Assembly (NCBI RefSeq): GCF_026340675.1
Contig: NZ_JAPEOX010000001.1
Coordinates: 1,798,001 to 1,862,000 of the forward strand
Source of the DNA: Streptomyces sp. NBC_01264
GTDB taxonomy: Bacteria; Actinomycetota; Actinomycetes; Streptomycetales; Streptomycetaceae
Length of the DNA: 64,000 bases
Reading direction: 5' to 3'
Shown here: piece by piece, positions 54,226 to 63,381 of the stretch
Position numbering within the stretch: position 1 is the stretch's first letter
How the letters are laid out: every line of letters begins with the position of its first letter
Notes under the pieces: generated by a model
What the model saw: only the letters and a program-made list of their open reading frames with translations
Database searches by the model: none
What the model was told of the DNA's origin: nothing
Made by a program: the position numbers and the translations under genes

Positions 54226-55281
54226 GTGTCACAGACCGCCGATCAGGACGATCAGAACGAGATACCAGGGTTCCTCTACCAGTGGGACCGCGACCAGGCG
54301 CTCACCCAGGACCGATGCTTCCTGTGCGGGGCCGACCTTGCCGGAGGCCGGACCGACGAGCATGTCTTCCCCCAGTGGCTGCTGCGGCGGTGTGACCTGT
54401 GGAACGAGAAGATCACACTGCTCAACGGCACCCTGATGCCGTACAAGCAGATGAAGATTCCCTGCTGCAGCACCTGCAACAACGAATACTTGTCCCGCAT
54501 TGAACAAGCCGTGGGCGACGCCTTCGCCGAGGGCCCCGAAGCGGTTGCGGCCCTGGACGCCACCACCCTGTTCTTGTGGATGGGCAAGATCTACTACGGC
54601 CTCATGTTCCGGGAACTGTCGCTCCTCGCTGACCGGTGTGACCCGCAGGGCGGCTCCATCGTCTCGCCCGAATTCCTGACCACCTTCCGCATGCACCACC
54701 TGCTGTTGCAGGCGGCTCGCGGCGCCGTACGCTGGCAAAAAGATCAGCATCCGGCCTCCGTGTTCGTTTTCCAGGCGCAGGAGCCCACCGACCCGCGCCA
54801 CCGCTTCGACTACGTGGACGTCATCAACTTCCCGTTCTTCGCCATCAGAGTCGGAGCGACCGCCGTCGTCGCCGTGCTCCAGGACTGGGGCGCGCTCGCC
54901 CAGGCTGTGACCGTGCCTGCTTTCGAGGCGGCCCGACAACTCGTGCTCCACCCGCAGCAGTTCCGTGAGGTGGCTGCCCTGGCCGCCTACATGACTACCC
55001 TGTTCAACCGCGTCCCCAAGCACCTTCTGTATGCAGGTGAGAACCGCGTCGATGTCATGACTCTGCCCCTCCAGGGCATGTCCACCAAGTTCGTCTTCGA
55101 TCCCTTCGATGTGGGCGACTACGCACAGGTTCTGTCCCATGTCACTGGCCATCCCCTCGAGGAGCTGTATGACGGACGCAACATCGTCACCCTCCTGCGG
55201 GACGGGGACAATCAGCCGTGGGCCGTTCCATGGCCTGCCGACGAACGCCAGTACCCCGACATCCGGTTCATGCAGCGCTGA
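54226..55281 (+). CDS. HNH-like nuclease
   Basis: A 351-aa protein with an HNH-type zinc-centred motif: C31-x2-C34, E45-H46 in DEHVFPQWLL, and C81-x2-C84-N85. The arrangement resembles HNH endonucleases with a variant catalytic histidine. The remaining residues show no assigned domain and may bind DNA or a partner. The GTG start has only a weak ribosome site. It stands within the right-hand defence-like region. Confidence 0.7.
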   Translation: MSQTADQDDQNEIPGFLYQWDRDQALTQDRCFLCGADLAGGRTDEHVFPQWLLRRCDLWNEKITLLNGTLMPYKQMKIPCCSTCNNEYLSRIEQAVGDAFAEGPEAVAALDATTLFLWMGKIYYGLMFRELSLLADRCDPQGGSIVSPEFLTTFRMHHLLLQAARGAVRWQKDQHPASVFVFQAQEPTDPRHRFDYVDVINFPFFAIRVGATAVVAVLQDWGALAQAVTVPAFEAARQLVLHPQQFREVAALAAYMTTLFNRVPKHLLYAGENRVDVMTLPLQGMSTKFVFDPFDVGDYAQVLSHVTGHPLEELYDGRNIVTLLRDGDNQPWAVPWPADERQYPDIRFMQR

Positions 55282-55802
55282 CCTGCACAGCAATTCCCGC
55301 AGGCCGACAGGAGCAGCTCACGGCATGCGGCCTGCACCCGAGACCCAAGCCGCGGTCTGCATCGGGAGCGTCGACGTCGTGCCGGCGATGCCGGCGCAGG
55401 CAAGGGACCGGATCTCGCCGGCGGCGCGGAGGCAGTCTGCCCGGCGGCGGAGCGAGGAGGGCACGGTGGGTCCTTCGGCGCTGTCCGGCCGGCTGGAGCA
55501 CCACATGATGCGGATCAAGAACGATCATGAAGGGCGAAGCGGGTGCGCCACACCCTCTGCCGGCGCCACGGAGCATCCGGGATGTCTTCTGCACCCGGTC
55601 CAGTCCTCCACGGACCGGTACACCGACGCTGCAACTGCGCGGCGCACCCCTCGTCTGCGATACGCACCGTCATCCCTGCCGGCTGCGAGAAAGAGGCTTC
55701 ACCGGCATGCTCGTCATGCCTGCAGCGCAGCAGCAGGCACGGGAGTCGGGTGGAGCGGTCGGGCAGCTTGTCGGTGTGGCGTCGTGCGGCGAGGATGGCG
55801 GG
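55282..55802. other. Intergenic or uncertain region
   Basis: About 520 bp between the HNH-like and DUF3800-like genes. The DUF3800-like frame is open back to 55527 (ATGAAGGGC), so its N-terminus may be longer, but that part is Arg/Pro-rich and unlike the family. I see no tRNA, repeat or supported gene. Confidence 0.5.
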
Positions 55803-57005
55803 GTGATCGAACGTGACCATGCGCCGAACGCCGGGACGGGACTGCTCGGAGCGAACTTCAGTCGTCGCAGCCGTCTGGAACCGACCGACGACCGGGCCGG
55901 GGCCGGGGCCGGGCGGTGGATCGCCATCGACGAGTCCGGCTACCACGGCGATCAGCTGCACGGCGGCGACCGCTACATGATCCTGGGCTCGGTGGCCATT
56001 GATGACGCCGATGCTGCCGCCATCGTGGACACCCTGCGTGTCGAGGGGGGGATCCAGAAGTCCGCGACAGAGCTGAAGTTCCAGAAGATGTTCGCCGGCC
56101 CGGCTGCGGGCCGGCGCCGTCACCTCCTGGGCGACCTGCTGGCACCCGATGGTCCGCTCCATGACCGCGCCTCGGTATACGTGATCGACAAGCACTACTT
56201 CGTCGCGGCCAAACTTGTCGACCTCCTGCTGGAGGAGCGGTTCAACGCCCTGGGCATCGACATCGTCATGAACGGCGTAGCCCGGCAGTTCGCCCTGGAC
56301 CTGGCCACCGAAGGCCCCCGGGCGATGGGCCGCGACGGCTTCGACCGACTCATCGCCACCGCCGTGGGCTTCTTCTCCAAGAAGAACCGTACGGGCGACC
56401 ATGTCACCGTCGACGAGCTCTTCACCGTCATCCAGCAGTGCCACACGTACGCCCGTCGCCGTAAAGCCCCGCAGGCGAAGAAGGCGGCACAGGTCCTGGA
56501 GATGTTGCGCACAACCCGCGCGGAGGCCGAAGCCTTCGCCCGTGAGCGGCCGTCCGAAGCCACACCGACCGGAGAGCACGGGCTGCTCGACGACTCCACC
56601 GATCCGCTCGTCACCGCCGTGCCGACGGTCATCCTCCACGCCTCGATCCGACACGGCGGCAAGCTCCAGGTCCTCGCGGACGACCAACGGCTTCTGACCG
56701 ACGACAAACTCGACGTCCTGGAACGCGGGGCGACAGCCGTGGGTCTGGTGCAAGGCCTGATCGAGCAGAGCCACCTTCAGAGCCTGGTCCGCGGCCGGTC
56801 GGTGGATCATCCCTCCCTCCAGCTTGCCGACCTGGTGGCAGGCGCCGGCCGGGCGGTTGCACGATGGCACGACGGCCAGGACGACCCTGCCGGGCAGGAC
56901 CTTCACCTAGTAGTGGCGCCACTCGTGGACCCCAACGGCCTGCTCATGGGTGAGAAGCCCGCCGATTTCGCGCGAGTCGACACCGCCCGCGCGAAGCGCC
57001 GCTGA
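55803..57005 (+). CDS. DUF3800-like protein (RNase H-fold)
   Basis: A 400-aa protein with IAIDESG (about 41-46), TELKFQ, and HPSLQLADLVAGA near the C-terminus, a pattern I associate with the DUF3800 family, which has a ribonuclease-H-like fold and is often found in mobile and defence regions. The invariant acidic residues of DESG and QLAD would be the metal site. I chose the GTG at 55803 because it follows a GAGGATGG site and leaves a short N-terminus. Function unproven. Confidence 0.75.
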   Translation: MIERDHAPNAGTGLLGANFSRRSRLEPTDDRAGAGAGRWIAIDESGYHGDQLHGGDRYMILGSVAIDDADAAAIVDTLRVEGGIQKSATELKFQKMFAGPAAGRRRHLLGDLLAPDGPLHDRASVYVIDKHYFVAAKLVDLLLEERFNALGIDIVMNGVARQFALDLATEGPRAMGRDGFDRLIATAVGFFSKKNRTGDHVTVDELFTVIQQCHTYARRRKAPQAKKAAQVLEMLRTTRAEAEAFARERPSEATPTGEHGLLDDSTDPLVTAVPTVILHASIRHGGKLQVLADDQRLLTDDKLDVLERGATAVGLVQGLIEQSHLQSLVRGRSVDHPSLQLADLVAGAGRAVARWHDGQDDPAGQDLHLVVAPLVDPNGLLMGEKPADFARVDTARAKRR

Positions 57006-57263
57006 ACGCCGTGCGCTGCCGTAGAGTCACCTGCGGTTCGAGCACCGGATGGGACGCTGCCCGCCCGAGGTGTTGTGCCGTCGCTGCCCCTGCCGCCGCG
57101 CAGAGAGCTGATGCCCCGTGCCCGGACAGCAGCCGGCGAGCCCTTCCGCACGGCACGAGGAATATGCGCGTGTCGCATGCGAGGGAGGTGGATTCTGGTG
57201 TAAGCAGGCGTGAGGCCCCGCGGCCGTAGACGTCCGGCGGGGGCAGGGATCGGGGTGGGGCTC

Positions 57264-58214
57264 GTGACAGAAAGCGCGTACGAGGAGCTGCAGACCGGCG
57301 GGTTGGGGCCAGCAACGTTCGAACTGCTGCGGAGGCTGGTTCACCAGGTGCGCCGTGGCACCGGTTTTCCGCCCCCGGAGGGGCACACGGTGTGGAGCGA
57401 TGACGCGGCTTACGACGTGATTAGCGCGATGTTGTCCCAGGAAGGAGCGGGACAACGGTTCGTGACCGTCTGCTTCACCCAGGCCGCCGACGAAGCCTCT
57501 CTGGAACGACTGTTTCTCACGTCGATCAAGAACTTCCTCATCGACGAGGCGAAGAAGACACCGCGAGGCAAGCTTCGGCGCCGTATCGCCCGGCTGATGG
57601 GCGAGAACGCGGCCTACCGCAAGCTCAAGGGTTCCCCGCCGCGCTGGGCACTGGCCGACCACGCCGAAGGAGCCGTTTGGCAGGGAGATCTCGACGATCT
57701 CATCGCCCAGGCCGCACAGGTGAAAGGCGTCGGCATCACCCGCTGGAACCACTCCGGCCCCACACCCCAGCAGACCGTGCACGCCCTGATGGCCATCCTG
57801 CTGTCCGTGCTGCAGTACGCGCAAGGAGCGGTACGGGAGGAAGACCTCGCCAAGGTTCTCGAGGCCCGGTTCGGGCTTCTGGCACCGGCCCGCATGACCC
57901 CTCTGTTCGCCGACGAAGGGACCGTCGCCGCCATCGTCGAGCAGCATGCAGCCACCACCGCACCTGACCCGACCGGGGTCGAAGGGGTTGCCGAGGACAT
58001 CTGGCAGCGCCTCTCACCCAACGAGCGTCTGCTGCTTCCCTACCTCGACAAGGACGCCCACCACGCGGCGCAACTACTGGAGATCCGGCAAGGCCATGCG
58101 GCGCTTGTCCTGTCCAACCTCAAGACAATGCTCCGTGATGCCCTCTCCGCTGACAGTGCCCCCCAGGTGGTCATGGCTGCCCTGTTGCGGCGCTGCAGCG
58201 AGGCTGCCTCGTGA
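57264..58214 (+). CDS. Protein with sigma-factor-like regions
   Basis: A 316-aa protein resembling a diverged sigma factor. The middle segment LERLFLTSIKNFLIDEAKK (about 85-103) recalls region 2, and the C-terminus LSPNERLLLPYLDKDAHHAA ending in a GHAALVLSNLKTMLRD helix recalls region 4 helix-turn-helix. The link is weak and read by eye. The GTG follows GGGGTGGGG. It is followed 80 bp later by the XRE gene on the same strand. Confidence 0.5.
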   Translation: MTESAYEELQTGGLGPATFELLRRLVHQVRRGTGFPPPEGHTVWSDDAAYDVISAMLSQEGAGQRFVTVCFTQAADEASLERLFLTSIKNFLIDEAKKTPRGKLRRRIARLMGENAAYRKLKGSPPRWALADHAEGAVWQGDLDDLIAQAAQVKGVGITRWNHSGPTPQQTVHALMAILLSVLQYAQGAVREEDLAKVLEARFGLLAPARMTPLFADEGTVAAIVEQHAATTAPDPTGVEGVAEDIWQRLSPNERLLLPYLDKDAHHAAQLLEIRQGHAALVLSNLKTMLRDALSADSAPQVVMAALLRRCSEAAS

Positions 58215-58294
58215 ACAGCCCCAGTTACGTCGTCTGGACCCAGTGAGAAGAGAATGCGCTGATGGACCACAGCCGAGGAGACGGGGGAGACGGC

Positions 58295-59203
58295 ATGAGC
58301 TCTGTCCACACCACTGCCTACCAGAGGCTTCTAGCCGCCGCAGCGAACCTGAAAGTACCCGACGCCGTCCACCGAGTGGCCACCGCAGCACCCCAGGACC
58401 CCCGCCCCGGCCAGATCTGGCGCGCGATGTGGGAGGACACCATCGAGCTGCTGCTGATCACCACGGCCGGTGACGACGACACCGCCCGCGTCGTGCCGGC
58501 CTCCTTCGAGCGGTACGCCGACGCCGACACCCTGCTTCTGCCCGCCCAGGCGACCACCCTGGAGCAGCCGCTGGCCCTGTGGTGGGGCCTGGAGACCACC
58601 GTGCCGTGGTGTGTGCTGGACCGGCAGGTCAGCGAGCTGACAAGCCGCCCCGACAACCTCACCTCCCGTGCGCTCGCCGACACAGTGACCGGCGCCCAGT
58701 GGGGGAGCCGTACCGTCTTGTCCACAGCGGCAGGCGAGTACCGCGCCGTTCTCACCGGCCACTTCGAGGTCCTCGGCTCCGCATGGTGGGCCCCGCAAGG
58801 ATCGGGAGGTCTCTCCGAGCTCCTTGGTGAGCATGGAATCACCGTCAAGCAGCTCGCGGCCGAACTGAAACTGCTACCCCCTCTGGCGCTGGACGTGTGG
58901 CGGGGCCAGCAGCCCCTCACCGCCGAACAGGCCGCCACGCTCGCCGCACTCCTCGGCCAGCCCGCCGCCCGCTTCCTCGACGCCAACCCCGCCCTGCCAC
59001 CCGCCGTCGTCCACGAACTCAACCGGCCTCTGCGGCGCAGCCAGGTCAAGAAGCTCTCCGCCCAGTACGACGAGACCGAACACGCCGCCCGTCTGCGCGC
59101 CGCCTATGGCGTCTACACGCTCGCGGCACGCGACGACAACCGCACCCAGCCGAACTGGACCGCACGCACCGACCGCTACTTCGAACTCCTCCTGGACCAA
59201 TAG
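58295..59203 (+). CDS. XRE-like HTH protein paired with an ImmA/IrrE peptidase
   Basis: A 302-aa protein with a C-terminal XRE-like helix-turn-helix (HGITVKQLAAELKLLPPLAL, about 190-210) ahead of helical repeats. The N-terminus shows no known domain. The ATG after GGGGGAGA was preferred over the upstream ATG at 58262. It is followed 20 bp later by a metallopeptidase gene, the standard repressor-peptidase arrangement in which the peptidase inactivates the repressor. Confidence 0.78.
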   Translation: MSSVHTTAYQRLLAAAANLKVPDAVHRVATAAPQDPRPGQIWRAMWEDTIELLLITTAGDDDTARVVPASFERYADADTLLLPAQATTLEQPLALWWGLETTVPWCVLDRQVSELTSRPDNLTSRALADTVTGAQWGSRTVLSTAAGEYRAVLTGHFEVLGSAWWAPQGSGGLSELLGEHGITVKQLAAELKLLPPLALDVWRGQQPLTAEQAATLAALLGQPAARFLDANPALPPAVVHELNRPLRRSQVKKLSAQYDETEHAARLRAAYGVYTLAARDDNRTQPNWTARTDRYFELLLDQ

Positions 59204-59223
59204 AGAAGAGGGGGTACCCCCGG

Positions 59224-60248
59224 GTGATCAACTACGTGCTCGCCGGCGCCGCCCGCACCCAGGCCGCCGCCATGATCACAGAACTCGAAACGGCCCGCCC
59301 CGGCGCCGTCGAACTCCTGGCACAAGGCGCCCTCGCGGCACTGCGGACCTGGCCCGAGCTCACCGTCAAAGACGTCCCCGAGAACGAGGCAGCCCAAGGC
59401 TGCAGCGTCGCCGGCGCGTACGACTACGGCCCCCACCCCGCCTGTCCGTCGCCACCTCCAACAGCCACGCACGGCGGGACTTCACCGCCCTGCACGAACT
59501 CGGTCACCACCTGCAGAAGAACAGCTTCGACCTCATGGAGCCCTTCAGCAAGCAAGCCGACCGCGGCGTCCTCCTCGAAGACGCCGCCTGCGACGCGTTC
59601 GCCGCCCAGATCCTGCTCCCTGCACACCTCGTCGACCAGCACCTGGACGCCAAAGGGCCCACCGCCTCAGCGATCACCCTCCTGTGGGAGACGAGCAAAG
59701 CCTCCCGCATGGCCGTCTGCGTACGAGCAGCCCAGCACCTCCCCGCCCCCGGTCACGTTCTCCTCCTCGACCCTGTCGGACACCTCGCTTTCGCCGCCTC
59801 CCACGGCCTGCCGCCCCTGCGGCGCGGCAGCTTCCAAGGCGACATCCCCGTCATCGACCGCGCCCTGGCCGGCCCCGGCCGCGTACAAGGACGGACCCAG
59901 GTCCGCTACCGCGACGGCATCCTCGGACGCGAACTGCACACCGATACCGCCCCCATGGACGGCTACACCGTCGCCGTCCTCCTCACCGACTCCGCCCCCT
60001 GGCGCGCCTTCACCCCGCCCACCACCGACACCGGCCCCCGGCCGCGCGACTACATCTGCGCGAACTGCGACGAGAACTACCGCTCCTTCGAACCCGCCTG
60101 CCGGCGCTGCCGCGTCCCTCACTGCCCCGAATGCGGCCGCTGCGCCTGCCCGCCCCGCACCCCCGGCCGCTCCTGCCCCGGCTGCTTCCTCGAGCACCCG
60201 CCCGCGATGTTTGCCCCGGACAGCGACCGCTGCCTCGACTGCTCCTGA
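59224..60248 (+). pseudogene. ImmA/IrrE-family metallopeptidase with C-terminal zinc ribbons, frameshifted
   Basis: The N-terminal frame (INYVLAGAARTQAAAMITEL ... VAGAYDYG) stops making sense at a run of five C (59430-59434). The neighbouring frame continues with LSVATSNSHARRDFTALHELGHHLQ, the HExxH zinc-protease motif, and ends with several CxxC pairs (CANC, CRRC, CPEC, CLDC). One more C would join them. This is either a broken gene or a homopolymer error. The full protein would be about 341 aa. Confidence 0.75.
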
Positions 60249-60395
60249 CACCCCGCCGGCCCCGCCAGCCACACGCGTCTTCCTACCCGCGAGTTACGTC
60301 GTCTGTCCCAGGCGAAGCACCCCACCCAGGGTGCTCACGGAACCCGGGCGCCGGCCGCGGGGACCCGCAGGAACGTCGCCGGCAGGGACAGCAAC

Positions 60396-60680
60396 ATGGC
60401 TATCCAGATCACCGCAGTGCGCCTGACGGCCGGCGGAACCGCGCACGAGCACATCACCCACCTGTGGTGGACCGAGCAGGCGACTGGCAAGACCGGCGAC
60501 AACACCCGGGCCGAGATCGTCCACTGGATCGAGAACAAGGCCGGCAAGGCCTACACCAGTGACGCAGCCGGCCGCAGCACGGAAGTGCTCGTGGTGACGC
60601 CCACCCGGGGCGAGAAGTACCTGCGGACCCACGCCGACGGCGTATGGACCAACAACCTTCTCGCCCTCCCCAGGCGCTGA
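60396..60680 (+). CDS. DUF3892-like protein
   Basis: A 94-aa protein in the style of DUF3892: a short beta-rich fold with ITHLWWTEQATGK and a central RAEIVHWIENKAGKAYT. The role is unknown. It lies 106 bp upstream of the ubiquitin-like gene on the same strand and may belong to that transcript. Its start has only a weak ribosome site. Confidence 0.72.
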   Translation: MAIQITAVRLTAGGTAHEHITHLWWTEQATGKTGDNTRAEIVHWIENKAGKAYTSDAAGRSTEVLVVTPTRGEKYLRTHADGVWTNNLLALPRR

Positions 60681-60786
60681 CCCGCCACAAGCCCCCGGGC
60701 ACTCGGCGCGCCGCCCCCGTAGCGGCGCGCCGGGGTACCCCGGCATCCACAGTCCGAACACGCGCTCCCCACTTCAGGAGGACCCC

Positions 60787-61047
60787 ATGTCCCAGGACAC
60801 TCACGGGCCTAAGCCCGTCACGATCATCGTCAACGCCCGCCCCCACATCTGGGAGGCGAAGGAGATCACGTATGAGCAGGTCGTCGACCTCGCTTACCCC
60901 GGCCAGCCGCCGAACGACCAGGACACCTACACCGTCCGCTACAGCCGCGGACACGACGGCCACGGAACAGGCAGCCTCACCGCCAGCCACAGCGTCCGAG
61001 TGAAGGAGGGAATGGTCTTCGATGTCTACCGCACTTCTCGCTCGTGA
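60787..61047 (+). CDS. Ubiquitin-like protein of the bacterial multiubiquitin type
   Basis: An 86-aa single beta-grasp domain: VTIIVNARPHIWEAKEITYE, LAYPGQPP and a closing strand GMVFDVYRTSRS. This matches the multiubiquitin-domain family found in bacterial ubiquitin-like operons. It would be the modifier conjugated to targets. The C-terminus lacks the canonical Gly-Gly, which is unusual for ubiquitin but I believe typical of this subfamily. A perfect AGGAGG site precedes the ATG. Its 3' end overlaps the E1 gene by 26 nt. Confidence 0.82.
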   Translation: MSQDTHGPKPVTIIVNARPHIWEAKEITYEQVVDLAYPGQPPNDQDTYTVRYSRGHDGHGTGSLTASHSVRVKEGMVFDVYRTSRS

Positions 61048-62185
61048 CCCCGACCTGTCCCGCCTCATCGACGACGGCTACGCCATCACCGTCCACGCCG
61101 GCCACATCATCGTCCGGATCCCGTACGTCACCGAGAACGGCACTGTTGAGCGTGGCTTCCTCGCCCACCCGATCACCGTCAGCGGAGACCGCCTCGTTTC
61201 CGGCACCGACCACCGCATCTGGTTCGGCGGCTCCACCCCCTGCACCGAGCACGGCCACCCCCTGCCCCTGGCCACCCCCGAGAGCCGGGTGATCGCCGAG
61301 GGCATGCAGGCGAACTTCATGCTCTCCAGCAAGCCCCCGGACGGCTACCCCGACCAGTACACGAAGATCACCGCGTACGCGCGGATCATCGCCGACCACG
61401 CCCACGCCCTCGACCCCTCAGCCACGCCCACCCCCGGCGCCGCGTGGCAGAAGATCGACGACGACAGCCCCTTCGCCTATCGCGACACCGCCACCTCCCG
61501 CGCCGGCATCACCGCTATCAACCGCCGCTTCCGGGGCCACCGGATCGTGATCGTCGGCCTCGGCGGCAGCGGCAGCTACATCCTCGACCAGGTCGCCAAG
61601 ACCGAGGTCGACTCGATCCTCCTCATCGACGGCGACACTTTCGACAACCACAACGCCTTCCGCGCACCCGGCGCCCCCACCCTCGACACCCTGCGCACCC
61701 GCCCACCCAAGGCGACCCACTTCGCCTCGATCTACGCCAACATGCACCAGGGCGTGACCGCCTGCGCGCAGTACCTCGACGAGGACAACCTCGACCTGCT
61801 CACCGGGGCGACGTTCGTGTTCCTCGCCTCCGACGACGCCGCCAGCAAGCCGGTCATCATCGACTGGCTCGAAGCCCACGACGTGCCGTTCATCGACGTC
61901 GGCATGGGCATCGAAGAGATCGACGGCCGCCTCAGCGGACTGCTCCGCATCACCACCAGCCTCCCCGGCCGCCGAGACACGCCCCGCGAGCGCATCCCCC
62001 GGCCGGCACCCGAACGCGACGCCTACGCAAGCAACATCCAGACCGCGGACCTCAACGCGCTCAACGCCGTCCTGGCCGTCATCCGATGGAAACGCTCCCT
62101 CGGCATCTACGCCGACGCCACCGACGAGGCCCACACCACGTACTCGCTGATCACCAACGAGATCGCCAACGAGGACCTCCCGTGA
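61022..62185 (+). CDS. E1-like ThiF-family protein with N-terminal E2-like (DUF6791-type) domain
   Basis: A 387-aa protein. The C-terminal half is a ThiF/E1-type adenylation domain: GLGGSGS (179-185) and LLIDGDTFDNHNAFR (200-214), with the Arg and Asp residues that activate a ubiquitin-like C-terminus. The first 140 residues match the DUF6791-type pattern (GHIIVRIPYVTENG, STPCTEHGHP) and contain C74, a candidate E2-type active cysteine. The only other cysteine is C248. Fusion of transfer and activation domains would shorten the pathway. The start overlaps the Ubl gene and the end overlaps the next gene (GTGA). Confidence 0.85.
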   Translation: MSTALLARDPDLSRLIDDGYAITVHAGHIIVRIPYVTENGTVERGFLAHPITVSGDRLVSGTDHRIWFGGSTPCTEHGHPLPLATPESRVIAEGMQANFMLSSKPPDGYPDQYTKITAYARIIADHAHALDPSATPTPGAAWQKIDDDSPFAYRDTATSRAGITAINRRFRGHRIVIVGLGGSGSYILDQVAKTEVDSILLIDGDTFDNHNAFRAPGAPTLDTLRTRPPKATHFASIYANMHQGVTACAQYLDEDNLDLLTGATFVFLASDDAASKPVIIDWLEAHDVPFIDVGMGIEEIDGRLSGLLRITTSLPGRRDTPRERIPRPAPERDAYASNIQTADLNALNAVLAVIRWKRSLGIYADATDEAHTTYSLITNEIANEDLP

Positions 62186-62589
62186 CCCCGCAAGACACCC
62201 TGCGCCCGGTCTTCACCGAGACCTTCCCCCAGGCCATGGACGCAGGAGTGCTTTACATCTCGATCTCGTACCGCACCTGCGGCCACCTGTGCTGCTGCGG
62301 ATGCGGGTACGAAGTCGTCACACCGCTCTCTCCGGCCCAGTGGTCCCTCACCTACGACGGCGAGAACGCCTCCCTCACCCCATCGATCGGCAACTGGTCC
62401 CTCCCGTGCCAGTCGCACTACTGGATCCGTGACGGCCGCGTCCGCTGGGCCCGCCGCTACTCGCCGGCGGAAATCGACCAGAACCGGAACCGGGACGGTC
62501 GCCTGCTGGCCGTCCACGACACCAGAGATCCCCAGCCGAAACGACGGGAAGGGTTCCGCCGCCGTCTCCGGTTCTGGCACCGTCCGTAG
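62182..62589 (+). CDS. DUF6527-type protein of the Ubl cassette
   Basis: A 135-aa protein with TCGHLCCCGCG (about 32-42), a central SLTPSIG (64-70) and CQSHY (76-80), the signature I recognise as DUF6527. These Cys and His residues look like a metal site. The family occurs in bacterial ubiquitin-like operons; a role in processing the modifier has been proposed in my recollection but should be checked. The GTG start overlaps the E1 stop, so the cassette is translationally coupled. Confidence 0.78.
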   Translation: MTPQDTLRPVFTETFPQAMDAGVLYISISYRTCGHLCCCGCGYEVVTPLSPAQWSLTYDGENASLTPSIGNWSLPCQSHYWIRDGRVRWARRYSPAEIDQNRNRDGRLLAVHDTRDPQPKRREGFRRRLRFWHRP

Positions 62590-62929
62590 ACCGACGGGCG
62601 AGCCCTGCCCCCACCGCCCTGCCGGACAAACAGACCCCCACAACGCACTTAGCGACGTTGACGGGGGCCGCGGGGGCGGATGGGCGTGACGGTGGTTGAG
62701 ATGTCTTGTCGAGTTGCTACCGATGGGCTTCGTAGAACGGATCCTAGGGAGCCGCCAGCGGGAGCCCGCCCAACGGCTCCCAAGATCGCCCGGACAAGTC
62801 CTAACAGACTCCCGTCCGTGCTCGGCTTCGGTGCCTATGGAGTTACTCCAGGCGGTCGGCCTGTCGGATGTCACCTGGGAGCGAATTCGTGACTTCGAGA
62901 CGCGCGCCCTCAAGGCGTTAGATCACTGG
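62590..62929. other. Intergenic region after the Ubl cassette
   Basis: About 340 bp without a gene I can support. A weak ORF (62696-62932) has no ribosome site or recognisable family. No clear terminator hairpin is seen. Confidence 0.45.
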
Positions 62930-63105
62930 TGACCCCCGACCCAAGACGCCCCACGCCTCTGCGGCTGAGCGACGTAGCTACGGCACTCCGTCACAGCCGC
63001 CTGATGTGACTGACCGTCATATTTGGCCAGTCTGCCGGGCCCCTTTTGGCGGGCCCCGGCGGCGTGCTGATGAGCCCGGACGATCGTGGAATCTACATCG
63101 CCACT
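62930..63105 (-). pseudogene. IS5-family transposase fragment
   Basis: On the minus strand the frame gives DVDSTIVRAHQHAAGA, a hallmark of IS5-type transposases around the first catalytic Asp, followed by degraded sequence. Both ends of the gene are missing. A relic of a third IS5-type insertion in this part of the window. Confidence 0.72.
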
Positions 63106-63154
63106 GCCCGAACCCCCTGCTACGCGCGGGTTGGAGAGCCGTGATACTGGGGAG

Positions 63155-63370
63155 ATGGCAGATGACTCCGCGCCGAACCTCAACCTCTCCGCCCCTGTCG
63201 GGTCCGTCGACCTCCGCGCCTTTGACGACGACGGCAACCCGTACGAGATCTGGACGTGCCACGACTGCTTGCCCTGGCATGCTGAGGTCGTCCTGGTCTA
63301 AGGTGAAGTGCTCGTGCGTGAGTGGCACGCCGTGGACTGCCCTCAGTTCCGGGACCTCGTGAAGGACTGA
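63155..63370 (+). pseudogene. Small zinc-binding-type ORF interrupted by an in-frame stop
   Basis: A 71-codon frame from an ATG with a GGGGAG site reads FDDDGNPYEIWTCHDCLPWH, then meets TAA at 63299-63301, then continues GEVLVREWHAVDCPQFRDL to a final stop. The Cys pair and later Cys suggest a small zinc-knuckle protein, now nonsense-mutated or, less likely, a shorter real product of 48 aa. Confidence 0.45.
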
Positions 63371-63381
63371 GCTGCCCGGGG

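Noticed and set aside
57025..57060. GGTTCGAGCACC resembling a tRNA T-arm
   Set aside because: No acceptor, D or anticodon stems can be drawn around it.
59106..59430. Treating the long + frame starting at 59106 as the true start of the ImmA/IrrE gene
   Set aside because: Its first hundred residues overlap the XRE gene out of frame and are Arg/Thr-rich; the neighbouring frame from 59224 gives a normal N-terminus.
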